Source of the DNA: Pomphorhynchus laevis
Taxonomy: Eukaryota; Acanthocephala; Palaeacanthocephala; Echinorhynchida; Pomphorhynchidae
Length of the DNA: 64,000 nucleotides
Assembly (NCBI GenBank): GCA_012934845.2
Contig: WNNJ02000613.1
Span: 1 to 64,000 of the forward strand
Reading direction: 5' to 3'
Shown here: positions 37,185 through 49,200 of the stretch, piece after piece
How positions within the stretch are numbered: position 1 is the stretch's first letter
How the letters are laid out: each line of letters opens with the position of its first letter
Translations under genes and position numbers: made by a program
Notes under the pieces: model-generated
Seen by the model: only the letters and a program-made list of their open reading frames with translations
Told to the model about the DNA's origin: nothing
The model's database searches: none

Positions 37185-39517
37185 AAGAATAAAAAATAAC
37201 AATTTGTCGCATTTTAAAAATTATTGATATTAATAAGGATGGTCTTATAATCAAGATTTAATATTTTCTATAATTTTGCAGCTAAATTTAAGCGATTTAG
37301 AAAACTGCGAATATTCAAAACTCAAACAGACAGTTAAAACCTAATCAAGATGGCTTATACTACTGATTAGTTATTCTGGCTATCTTTGACGTCTAGGAGG
37401 GACTAATAGTATGCTGATCGTTAGTGTTGACAAGTTTTTAACTTACATCAGCTTTCAACATATTGCCGTATTCTCTTAAAATCAATGAGCATATTTATCA
37501 TGCATGTTTGATGCATTCCAACTAATAGTTATGCCAAATTCTTAAAGGTGAGATAAAATGACACAATAAAGCATCATTAAAACGCCTGATATAAATAAAG
37601 ATAATCTGGTAAGCAACTTTTATATTTACTATAATTTTGCCGCTAAAATAAAGCGATTTATAGGAAATGGTATTTTTAAAAGTCAAGCAGAGAGCCAAAT
37701 CGTCATCGAGATGAATCATACCACTGATTTAGTCTTTGGACAATATTCAAGGTTAGACGTTACAAATAGTATGCTGATCGTTGACTGTTAACGTTTTTAT
37801 CTACAACAGCTTTCAACATTTTTGACTTGTTTTAATCAAATGCTAGACTGTTAATATTATGTAATCTCTGTAATACATATGAAAATCTTTTAAGTAACTT
37901 AAGGAATGACACCATGACGCCACAAATGAATTGACCTTTATGAATAGAGATGGTATAATAAGTAAGTTTTTGTTTACGAGTATTCATCAGTTCGAATTAA
38001 GCTATTTAGGGAAAATGCTATTTTTTCAAAATTTTAGCCGGCAGCCGACACGTCATCGAGATGACTCATACTACAGATTAGTGCTTTTGTTCATTTTTGA
38101 CGCTTAGAAGTAACAAATAGTAATCTGATCAATAAGGGCTAACAAGTTTTTGACCAACAGCAGCTTTTGACCTGTTTCAATGAAATGCTGGACTGTTTTT
38201 ATTATGATTGTTTAATGCAATCTCACGATACACTTCATCGAGATGAATCATACTACATATGATTGCTTTTGTTTATCTTTGACGCTTAGAAGTAACGAAT
38301 AGTATTTGTATCTTTTTGGTTGACTAGTTATTACCTGATAGCAGCTTTAAAAAATTGCCGTATTCCATTGAATTTATGACCATTGTAATCATGCATGTTT
38401 GATGCAATCTTAATTTGACAACTGCCAAGGTATTTTGAAGGATAAGAAAATTGCACAATAAAGGATCATTCAAACGACTGAGAAATATAAAAATGATCTA
38501 ATTAGCCAGTTTTAAGTTTACTACAATTTTGACGCAAAAATTTAGCAATTTTTAGAAAATGGTATTTTCTAAAAGTCAAGCATACAGCCGAAACGTTATC
38601 AAGTTAGCCTGTACAACAGAAAAGTTCTTCCGTTCATCTTTGACGTTTTAAAGTGATTAATAGTATGATGATCGTTAGTGTTGACCAGTAATTATGGTAC
38701 AGCAGCTTTCAAAATATTGCCGTACTCCATTAAAATCCATGACAATTGTTATCATGCTTGTTTGATGCAATTAGAATGATGCCAAATTCATTTGAATAAT
38801 AAAAACGACACAATGCTGCATAATTTAAACACTTGATGTAAATAAAGACAGTTTAAAAGGAGCAAACATTAAGTTTACTATAATTTTGCGCTAAAATTAA
38901 ACAATTTATAGAAAATGCTATATTTTCAAAGACCGGGCAGACCTCAAAATATAAATTAAACTAACTCATAATACTGCTTAGTGCTTTCAGTAATCATGGA
39001 AGTTTAGGCGTTACAAATAGTATGCTGATCGTTAACTGTGGACATTTTTAATAAACAGCAGCTTTTAAGATTTTGGCATATTTCAATGAAAATGCTAGAA
39101 TGTTGTTATTACGCTTGTTTAATCCAATCTTAATGATACATATGACAACATTTTGAATATATTTAACAAATGATCTTATGACGCAACAAATGAATTGACT
39201 AATATGAATAGAGATTTCTGACAAGCAAGTTTTTTGTTTACGAGAATTTAGCAGTTTGAATGGTGCTATTTAGAGAAAATGCTATTTTTCAAAAGTCAAG
39301 CAGGCTGCCGAAAACCTCATCGAGATAGCTCATACTACAGATGAGTGCTTTCGTTCATCATTGACGTTTATAAGTAAAATAGTATTTCGATCGGTATGTG
39401 TTTAGAAGTTAACCGACATCAGCTTTCGACATATGCCGTATTCCATCGAAATCTATGACAATTGTTATCATGCATGTTTTATGCAATCTAAACAAAACAA
39501 ATGCCAGATTCTTAAAA
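37185..39517. repeat. Satellite array, one HOR unit between the two Naiad-type copies
   Basis: This is exactly one HOR length (2333 bp), starting and ending at the same base of monomer B. The A monomer is at 39019. It carries variants such as caatttgtcgc and cgatttagaaaactg that recur directly after the second copy at 43283, showing that the element and its flank were duplicated together. Confidence 0.93.
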
Positions 39518-39653
39518 ATTAAATCAGCTAACTGAGTCTACGTATTGTTATATTATTATAAAATAAACAAAACAATAATGCTAAATCAAAATTTTAATTA
39601 TTGAATAATAAAATTAATAATTGTTTTTAGATTTTCTATAATTTAAATCAAGT

Positions 39654-39691
39654 TAAAAAATAAAAATAAAAATAAAAAATAAAAAATAAAA
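39654..39691. repeat. A-rich (AAAAT)n-type tract in the PLE 3' region
   Basis: A short run of aaaaat/aaaat words that is also present in the small copy near 36451-36488. It belongs to the 3' noncoding part of the element. Confidence 0.75.
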
Positions 39692-39738
39692 TAAACGACA
39701 TTTTTTTGAATTGACTAATAAATAACAGACGTTGTATC

Positions 39739-39879
39739 AGAATAAGAATTAGAGGTCATCAGGAGGAACTGCTATGCTTTCAGGTTTCGGCCCCTAACTC
39801 CTTTACCCAACATAGCAGCTAGGCCAAATACATGCTAATGATGTATTTCCTCTGAAATAACTATCTAGTATCTTATTCT
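39739..39879 (-). ncRNA. Candidate structured RNA in the 3' region of the Naiad-type PLE
   Basis: Four perfect stems nest into a three-way junction. The closing stem is AGAATAAG (39739-39746) with CTTATTCT (39872-39879). Inside it AGAGG (39751-39755) pairs with CCTCT (39849-39853). Next to that, AAATACAT (39826-39833) pairs with ATGTATTT (39841-39848) around seven bases. The third branch is CTGCTATG (39769-39776) with CATAGCAG (39811-39818), whose 34-base loop is G-rich on the element strand and includes GGGGCCGAAACC. The segment is less AT-rich than its surroundings. It lies about 30 bp beyond the stop codon, where a retroelement reverse transcriptase would recognise its RNA. The words CTGATGA and CGAAAC also occur, but not in hammerhead order. 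Confidence 0.65.
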
Positions 39880-39907
39880 AATGCAAAGTATATTATTTAT
39901 TATCCAT

Positions 39908-42607
39908 CTATAAAAATTTGCCACTTAAGAGTTTAAATTTATTCTTTATATTATTGTGTTGATTTATATATTTTACTATTTTCTGCTTGATGTTATTTTT
40001 ATAGTAACCTAGTTTAAAATATGTATCTATTAAATTATTTAAATGATTTTGAAGAAAGCCAATATCATTACATATTGTTGCAATTCTTAAAATTTCATTA
40101 TTTAATGTATTATATTTTATATTATATGGTATGCATGAATGCTCATGCAAAAATATGTTTCTTGTAAATTTAAATATGTCATCTTTACGATATAAATTAA
40201 TAGTAGTTTTAGTTAATGTTAATTTAATGTTCATATCTAGATATACACCTTCTTTATCATTAATATTGGTTTTGTTAAGAATAAGGCTTTCTGGATAAAT
40301 GTGCTCACTAATTGAATAAAAATTATTAGAATTAAATACACATATATCATCAATGTATCGAAACATATATTTCATATATTTATATTGTTTAGATTTAGTT
40401 TTTACACAGTTATGAACAAATTCATATTCTATAAAGCTTAAAAACAAGTCAGCTATAATTGGGCTACTATTACCACCCATTGGAACACCGTTTACTTGTC
40501 TAAATATAGATGTCCCTACTTATAAATAATTTTGATTTATCAAAATATTTAAGGATTCTATTAATTCAATTTTATCCATATATTTATATTTATTTGATGG
40601 TTTAATTTTAGTTAGATAGGCGTTATAATTATTATAACATATATATGTATATCTTTTTCCGAATATAAGGTTAATTAATTTTACTAACGCTTCTTTAATA
40701 TCTACTAAATCTAGATTTGTATAAAGCGTACTAAAATCGTATGTATTTATATTTTGAAAATTTATTCCTTTTGTCTGTTCTAAAAATTTTTCTGTAGAAT
40801 TAATACTGAAATAGTGTTTTATACCAGTATTAATTTCGATTACCTTGCACTATTTTTTAAAATGTGCTTTAATTACTCTAAGTATTTTATTCATATAGAC
40901 AGAAAGTGGTTTTAATTTACATTTAAACGCACTACATATGAACCTAGGTTTTGTTGGATTTTTATGTAATTTTGGATTCCAATATAATATAGGTATAGTT
41001 TTATTATCTAATTCAACCTTTATACCCTTTTTATCCATTATAGAACAGTGACTTGTAATAATTGTTTCTAAACTCAACTCACTACGTTCATATGTTGGAT
41101 TTACATTTAAATCATTAGAATTAACCTCTTTCATTAGTATATCATAATAAAGCTTTTTGCATATGAAGACAAAGTTATTACTAGCTTTATCAATAGTTGC
41201 TATTATATAGTTATCCTTTAATTTAGTAAGTTCTTTATACATATCTTTATTAATTTTATCTTTCCTTTTATAATTGTTTGTTATTTTCATTTTATTTTTA
41301 ATTTTATCAAATATATAATCTTTCCAAATTTTTATCTTAGATATATTCGAGCTTTCATTTTTAATCAGCTTACTAAAGTAATCATTTAAGTTATTATATA
41401 ACGAACTGTAAATTTTATTTTTGTCGTTGTTGTTATTTAATCTATATTTATACCCTTTTGATAGCAGCTTTCTTAATTCACAATTTTCAATTAATTCTAG
41501 ATTATGGGTACATATATGTACATTTATTTTATCAAAACTAAGACTTTTACAATTGCATTCTGTTTCCATTATGTTTCTTATATTATCGTTACCTATTGAT
41601 TTTAATTCTTTATTATAATTACAAATTTTTCGTCCTAATGGTGGTAGGAGTTTATACCTTATTTTAGGAATATATTTACTTAAATCTGACCCTATTATTT
41701 CTTTACTTTTAGAATTATTTAAAAGTCCGGCTATATTTATGTTATCTATACATTTATTAATTAAGTTTATGGTTAATGTATATTTTCTATTGTTATTATT
41801 TACATTTATTGTATGATTATAGTATTTTGTATTACAATAACTGTCTATTATACAACTTAGCCTATCATAGTCGTTAATTAATTTTTGATTTATTGAACAT
41901 ATGATATCTTTAGAAAAACTTCTTATATTTACATAAAGATCTTTTAGCTTATTATCACTTAAAAGTTGTTTTAACATTTCTAATTGTTCATTTATATACA
42001 TATCTTTTTTAATATTTTTAACTCTATTTTTCCTATTCCTTTTATCACCATGACTTCTTGGTTTGCGTTTAACCGGATTATTATAATATAGTTGTTTATT
42101 ATGTATTATACTACTTCTGTCAATTCCTTGTACAGCGTCATTCAATCCTAATGAGTACATGGTTTTTAGCGTTTTAATCCAAAAATCTTCTTTTTCTAAT
42201 AGTTTTTGATTTAATATTGAAATGTTTTCTTCGATAATATGTTCTAAAATAAATAATTTACAGTTTTTAATATCATGTCCTATTAATCTCATATGTTTAT
42301 GAAATATAGTTTGACTATTATGCTGTATATTATATATGTGTTGCCTAAACCTAGTTTTTAACATTTGATATGTTTTTCCTATATATTGCAATCCACATGT
42401 GCATTGTATTAGATAAACTACACCTGCGGTATTGCAGTGACAATTATTATTAATATTTAATGAAAAACATTTGTTTGTCGTATTACTTACGATACAATTA
42501 TTATTATTTATAACATCACAAACTATACAATTTTTTCTGTTACATTTAAAAGATCTAAAATTGAAATCATTAGTACTTACGTATTTTTCCAATATTGTTG
42601 AGTACAT
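39908..42607 (-). CDS. PLE protein with N-terminal GIY-YIG endonuclease and C-terminal reverse transcriptase
   Basis: One frame of about 899 codons from ATG 42607, interrupted by two in-frame stops that leave 585 codons up front. Residues 22-38 hold a cysteine cluster (C22, C27, C30, C38), likely a zinc finger. The GIY-YIG domain spans about 60-160: GVVYLIQC at 62-69, QYIGKTY at 74-80, R86, H90, HKHMRLIGHD, then EKEDFWIKTL and the closing GLND that typifies N-terminal PLE endonucleases. A long Lys/Asn-rich middle part follows, then reverse transcriptase motifs: YWNPKLHKNP with KPRFICSAFK, TYDFSTLYTN (motif A), GVPMGGNSSP and RYIDDICVF with catalytic YIDD near residue 751. Domain order is EN-RT, as in Naiad PLEs and opposite to the PLE at 54 kb. 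Asn and Lys content is very high, following the AT-rich base composition. Confidence 0.9.
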
Positions 42608-42615
42608 GTAACTTT

Positions 42616-43070
42616 TAAGTCATGATTTTTAACGTTGCTTTTTCGGTGTCGCCACCTAGTTTAGTTGACTCAGACTAAACTTACAACGGGCCATCCAGCA
42701 GCATCTGACAGAGAACTGCCCTGCTTAAGGCGGTTGCAGACTGGAACAAGATCTATAAAGATCTACCACCTTCACTCCACGCGCTACGCGACCTAGCTCT
42801 TGGCCATTACCTGGTCTCTTAAACGTGATCACGTGAAGCAGTTAAGTCATGATTTTTAACGTTGCTTTTTCGGTGTCGACACCTAGTTTAGTTGACTCAG
42901 ACTAAACTTACAACGGGCCATCCAGCAGCATCTGACAGGGGGCTGCCCTGCTTAAGGCGGTTGCAGGCTGGAACAAGATCTATAAAGATCTACCACCTTC
43001 ACTCCACGCGCTACGCGACCTAGCTATTGGCCATTACCTGGTCTCTTAAACGTGATCACGTGAAGCAGTT
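42616..43070 (-). repeat. Two 227-bp tandem units upstream of the Naiad-type ORF
   Basis: Unit 1 starts at 42616 and unit 2 at 42843; they are nearly identical and GC-richer than the rest of the element. Each contains a perfect hairpin, AGTTTAGT with ACTAAACT around tgactcag; a second small hairpin, ggtg-tcgc/tcga-cacc, followed on the element strand by gaaaa; the palindrome acgtgatcacgt; and a gatctataaagatc inverted pair. A single unit is present in the small copy (about 36826-36995). Tandem 5' units upstream of a retroelement ORF usually carry promoter activity; that role here is inference. Confidence 0.8.
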
Positions 43071-43282
43071 TACATTTTAAAGTGTAAACACCTTGGGATG
43101 CAAACTTCTTCCTTTTTTAAGAATTAATAATTCATGCTTGTTTGAAAATAAGAAAATATAATTGTAAAGTCGTAACCAATAATACATAGTTTCAGTATTT
43201 CTGACAGAAGTCATATTACCGGGAAAACAAAGTCTACAGGTCAATAATAACATGTCAGTAGAACAAATTAAATCAGCTAACT
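43071..43282 (-). other. 5' terminal region of the Naiad-type PLE
   Basis: AT-rich, with no ORF, and nearly identical to 36995-37184 in the small copy. It starts with the inverted pair tttacattttaaagtgtaaa and ends with the 16-bp terminal repeat. Confidence 0.7.
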
Positions 43283-46200
43283 AAGAATAAAAAATAACAA
43301 TTTGTCGCATTTTAAAAATTATTGATATTAATAAGGATGGTCTTATAATCAAGATTTAATATTTTCTATAATTTTGCAGCTAAATTTAAGCGATTTAGAA
43401 AACTGCGAATATTCAAAACTCAAACAGACAGTTAAAACTTAATCAAGATGGCTTATACTACTGATTAGTTATTCTGGCTATCTTTGACGTCTAGGAGGGA
43501 CTAATAGTATGCTGATCGTTAGTGTTGACAAGTTTTTAACTTACATCAGCTTTCAACATATTGCAGTATTCTCTTAAAATCAATGAGCATGTTTATCATG
43601 CATGTTTGATGCAATCCAACTGATAGTTATGCCAAATTCTTAAAGGTGAGATAAAATGACACAATAAAGCATCATTATAACGCCTGATATAAATAAAGAT
43701 AATCTGGTAAGCAACTTTTATATTTACTATAATTTTGCCGCTTAAATAAAGCGATTTATAGCAAATGGTATTTTTAAAAGTCAAGCAGAGAGCCAAATCG
43801 TCATCGAGATGAATCATACCACTGATTTAGTCTTTGGACAATATTGAAGTTTAGACGTTACAAATAGTATGCTGATCGTTGACTGTTAACGTTTTTATCT
43901 ACAGCAGCTTTCAACATTTTTGACTTGTTTTAATCAAATGCTAGACTGTTGTTATTATGTAATCTCTGTAATACATATGACAATCTTTTAAGTAACTTAA
44001 GGAATGACACTATGACGCCACAAATGAATTGACCTTTATGAATAGAGATGGTCTGATAAGCAAGTTTTTGTTTACGAGTATTCATCAGTTCGAATTAAGC
44101 TATTTAGGGAAAATGCTATTTTTTTAAAATTTTAGCTGGCAGCCGACACGTCATCGAGATGACTCATACTACAGATTAGTGCTTTTGTTCATTTTTGACG
44201 CTTAGAAGTAACAAATAGTAATCTGATCAATAAAGGCTAACAAGTTTTTGCCCAACAGCAGCTTTTGACCTGTTTCAATAAAATGCTGTACTGTTTTTAT
44301 TATGATTGTTTAATGCAATCTCACGATACACTTCATCGAGATGAATCATACTACATATGATTGCTTTTGTTTATCTTTGACGCTTAGAAGTAACGAATAG
44401 TATTTGTATCTTTTTAGTTGACTAGTTATTACCTGATAGCAGCTTTAAAAAATTGCAGTATTCCATTGAATTTATTACCATTGTAATCATCCATGTTTGA
44501 TGCAATCTTAATTTGACAACTGCCAAGGTATTTTGAAGGATAAGAAAATTGCACAATAAAGGATCATTCAAACGACTGAGAAATATAAAAATGATCTAAT
44601 TAGCCAGTTTTAAGTTTACTACAATTTTGACGCAAAAATTTAGCAATTTTTAGAAAATGGTATTTTCTAAAAGTCAAGCATACAGCCGAAACGTTATCAA
44701 GTTAGCCTGTACAACAGAAAAGTTCTTCCGTTCATCTTTGACGTTTTAAAGTGATTAATAGTATGATGATCGTTAGTGTTGACCAGTAATTATGGCACAG
44801 CAGCTTTCAAAATATTGCCGTACTCCATTAAAATCCATGACAATTGTTATCATGCTTGTTTGATGCAATTAGAATGATGCCAAATTCATTTGAATAATAA
44901 AAACGACACAATGCTGCATAATTTAAACACTTGATGTAAATAAAGACAGTTTAAAAGGAGCAAACATTAAGTTTACTATAATTTTGCGCTAAAATTAAAC
45001 AATTTATAGAAAATGCTATATTTTCAAAGACCGGGCAGACCTCAAAATATAAATTAAACTAACTCATAATACTGCTTAGTGCTTTCAGTAATCATGGAAG
45101 TTTAGGCGTTACAAATAGTATGCTGATCGTTAACTGTGGACATTTTTAATAAACAGCAGCTTTTAAGATTTTGGCATATTTCAATGAAAATGCTAGAATG
45201 TTGTTATTACGCTTGTTTAATCCAATCTTAATGATACATATGACAACCTTTTGAATATATTTAACGAATGATCTTATGACGCAACAAATGAATTGACTAA
45301 TATGAGTAGAGATGTCTGATAAGCAAGCTTTTTGTTTACGAGAATTTAGCAGTTTGAATGGAGCTATTTAGAGAAAATGCTATTTTTCAAAAGTCAAGCA
45401 GGCAGCCGAAACCTCATCGAGATTGAGCATACTACAGATGAGTGCTTTCATTCTTCTTTGACGTTTATTAGTAAAATAGTATTTTGATCAGTATATGTTT
45501 AACAGTTAACCGACATCAGCTTTGAAATATCCGAATTCAATCGAAATCTATGACCATTGTTATCATGCATGTTTTATACAATCTAAATAAAACAAATGCC
45601 AGATTCTTAAAAAGGATAAAAAAATACCACAATGTCGCATTTTGAAAACTCTTTATACCAATAAAGATGGTCTTATAATCAAGATTAAATATTTCTTTAA
45701 TTTTGCCGCTAAATTTAAGCGGTTTATAAAACTGCGATTATTCAAAACTCAAACAGACAGCTAAAACGTAATCAAGATGACTCAAACTACTGATGAGTTA
45801 TTCTGGTTATCTTTGACGTCTAGGAGGGACTAATAGTATGCTATTCGTTAGTGTTGACAAGTTATTAACTCACATCAGCTTTCAACATATTGCCGTATTC
45901 TCTTAAAATCAATGAGCTTGTTTATCATGCATGTTTGATGCAATCCAACTGATAGTTATGCCAAATTCTTATAAGTGAGATAAAATGACATAATGAAGCA
46001 TCATTATAACGTCTGAATAAATAAAGATAATCTGGTAAGCAACTTTTTTGTTTACTATAATTTTGTTGCTTAAATTAAGCGATTTATAGGAATTGGTATT
46101 TTTAAAAGTCAAGCAGAGCCAAATCGTCATCGAGATGAATCATACCACTGATTTAGTCTTCGGACACAATTGAAGTTTAGACGTTACAAATAGTATGCTG

Positions 46201-49200
46201 ATCGTTCGCTGTTAAAGTTTTTTCTACAGCAGCTTTCAACATTTTGAGCAGTTTTAATCAAATGCAAGTCTGTTGTTATTATGTTTGTTTTATCTAATCT
46301 CTGTAATACATATGAAAACTTTTAAGTAACTTAAGGAATGTCACCATGACTTCACAAATGAATTGACCTTTATGAATAGAGATGGTCTGATAAGCAAGTT
46401 GTTTTACAATTATTTATCAGTTTGAATAAAGCTATTTAGGGAAAATGCTATTTTTTCAAAATTTTAGCCGGCAGCCGACACGTAATCGAGAAGACTCATA
46501 CTACAGATTAGTGTTTTTGTTTATTTTTGAAGCTTAGAAGTAACAAATAGTAATCTGATCAATAAGGGCAAACAAGTTTTGCCCGACAGCAGCTTTTGAG
46601 CTGTTTCAATGAAATGCTGGACTTTTTTTGTTATGATTGTATAATGCAATCTTGATGATACACTTAATCGAGATGCATCATACTACATATGATTTGATTT
46701 GTTTTGCTTTGACGCTGAAAAGTAACGAATAGTATTGTGATCGTTTTATTATACTAGTTATTACCTGATAGCAGCTTTAAAAAATTGCCGTATTCTATTG
46801 AATTTATGACCATTGTAATCATGCATGTTTGATGCAATCTTAATTTGACAACTGCCCAAGTATTTTGAAGGATAATAAAATTGCACAATAAATGATTATT
46901 TAAACGACTGAGAAATATAAAAATGATCTAATAAGCCATTTTTAAGTTTACTATAAATTTGCCGCAAAAAAAAGCAATTTTTAGAAAATTGTATTGTTTA
47001 AAAGTGAAGCCCACAGCCGAAACGTCTTCAAGTTAGCCTGAACAACAGAAAAGTTCTTCCGTTCATCTTTGACGTTTACAAATGATTAATAGTATAATGA
47101 TCGTAAGTGTTGACCAGTAATTATGGGACAGTAGCATTCAAAATATTGCCGTACTCTATAAAAATCCTTGACCGTTGTTATCATGCTTGTTTGATGCAAT
47201 TAGAATAATACACCTGTCAAATCCATTTGAATAATAAAAACGACACAATCCTGCATAATTTAAACACTTGATATAAATAAAGATAGTTTAAAAGGAGCAA
47301 CCTTAAAGTTTACTATAATTTTGGTCTTAAATTATACTATTTATAGAAAATGCCCTTTTTTCAAAGACCAGGCAGCCCTTAAAATATAAATTAAAATAAC
47401 TCATAATACTGCTTTGTGCTTTCAGTAATCATGGAAGTTTAGACGTTACAAATAGTATGCTGATCGTTAACTGTGGACATTTTTAATAAACAGCAGCTTT
47501 TAAGATTTTGGCATATTTCAATGAAAATGCTAGACTGTTGTTATTACGCTTGTTTAATCCAATCTTAATGATACATATGACAACCGTTTGAATGTATTAA
47601 ACGAATGATCTTATGACGCAACAAATGAATTGACTAATATGAATAGAGATGTATGTTAAGCAAGTTTTTTTACGAGAATTGTGCAGTTTAAATGGAGCTA
47701 TTTAGAGAAAATGCTATTTTTCAAAAGTCAAGCAGGCAGCCGAAACCTCTTCGTGATTGCGCATACTACAGATGAGTCCTTTCGATCATCTTTTACGTTT
47801 ATAAGTAAAATAGTATTCTGATCGGTATGTGCTTGCAGTTAACCGACATCAGCTTTCGACATATGAAGTATACCATCGAAATCTATGACCATGGTTATCG
47901 TACATGTTTTATACAATCTAAATAAAACAAATGCCAGATTCTTAAAAAGGATAAAAAAATTACACAATGTCGCATTTTAAAAACTCTTTATATTAATAAA
48001 GATGGTCTAATAATCAAGATTTTAATTTTCTATAATTTCTGCGATAAATTTAAGCGATTTATAAAACTGCGATTATTTAAAACTCAAACAGACAGCTAAA
48101 ACGTAATCAAGATGGCTCATACTACTGACGAGTTATTCTGGTTATCTCTGACGTCTAGGACGGACTAATAGTATGCTGATCGTTAGTGTGGACAAGTTAT
48201 TAACTAACACCAGCTTTGAACATTTTGCCGTATTCTCTTAAAATTAATGAGCATGTATATCATGCATGTTTGATGCAATCCTACTGATAGTTATGCCAAA
48301 TTCTTATAAGTGAGATAAAATGACGCAATAAAGCATCATTATAACGCCTGATATAAATAAAGTTAATCTGGTAAGCAACTTTTATATTTACTATAATTTT
48401 GCTGCTTTAATTAAGCGATTTATAGGAAATGTATTTTTAAGAGTCAAGCAGAGCCAAATCGTCATCGAGATAAATCATACCGCTATTTCAGTCTTCGGAC
48501 ATAATTGAAGTTAAGACTTTACAAATAGTATGCTGATCGTTGACTGTTAACGTTTTTATCTACAGCAGCTTTCAACATTTTGACCAGTTTTAATCAAATG
48601 CTAGACTGTTGTTATTATGTTTGTTTTATGTAATCTCTGTAATACATATGACAATCTTTCAAGTAGCTTAAGGAATGACACCATGGCTTCACAAATGAAT
48701 TGAACTTTGTGCATAGAGATATTCTGATAAGCAAGTTTTTGTTTACGAGTATCTTTCAGTTCGAATTAAGCTATTTAGAGAAAATTGAATTTTTTCAAAA
48801 TTTTAGACGACAGCCGACACGTCATCGAGATGACTCATACTACAGATTAGTGCTTTTGTTCATTTTTGACGCTTAGAAGAAACAAATAGTAATCTGATTA
48901 ATATGGGCTAACAAGTTTTTGCCAAACAGCAGCTTTTGATCTGTTTCAATGAAATGCTGGACTGTTTTTATTATGATTGTTTAATGCAATCTTGATGATA
49001 CACGTCATCAAGATGCATCATACTACATATGATTGGTTTTGTTTATTTTTGACGCAGAGAAGCATAGAATAGTATTCTGATCGTTTCGGTTAAACTAGTT
49101 ATTACCTGATAGCAGCTTTAAAAAATTGCCGTAATCCATTGATTTTTTGACCATAGTAATCATGCATGTTTGATGCAATCTTAATTTGACAATTGCCAAA

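Larger units (their letters stand above)
39518..43282 (-). mobile_element. Naiad-type (permuted) Penelope-like element, nearly complete
   Basis: A 3765-bp minus-strand element with a 16-bp direct repeat (attaaatcagctaact) at both ends. In element order it has a 5' region with two 227-bp tandem units, one reading frame of about 899 codons (42607 to 39908), and a 3' region with a compact structured RNA and A-rich runs. The endonuclease precedes the reverse transcriptase, the reverse of classical Penelope and the arrangement described for Naiad PLEs. The reading frame is continuous apart from two in-frame stop codons, so the copy is a young but probably dead one. Confidence 0.88.

Noticed and set aside
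39755-39800. Canonical hammerhead in the Naiad-type 3' region from CTGATGA and CGAAAC
   Set aside because: On the element strand the two words are in the order GAAAC then CTGATGA. A type II layout was tried: stem II is fair, but stems I and III and the UH cleavage site do not form.
41421-41618. Plus-strand 65-codon ORF within the Naiad-type element
   Set aside because: It is the complement of the coding frame and of low-complexity composition.
39908-42607. Stop-codon reassignment or selenocysteine use to explain in-frame stops in the PLEs and the LINE
   Set aside because: The stops are TAA and TAG as well as TGA, they differ between elements, and true ORF ends use the same codons. Ordinary decay is simpler.
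42650-42668. Hammerhead in the 227-bp units (ggtg hairpin followed by gaaaa on the element strand)
   Set aside because: The bases before the hairpin (ctaaacta) do not match CUGAUGA; only a hairpin can be supported.
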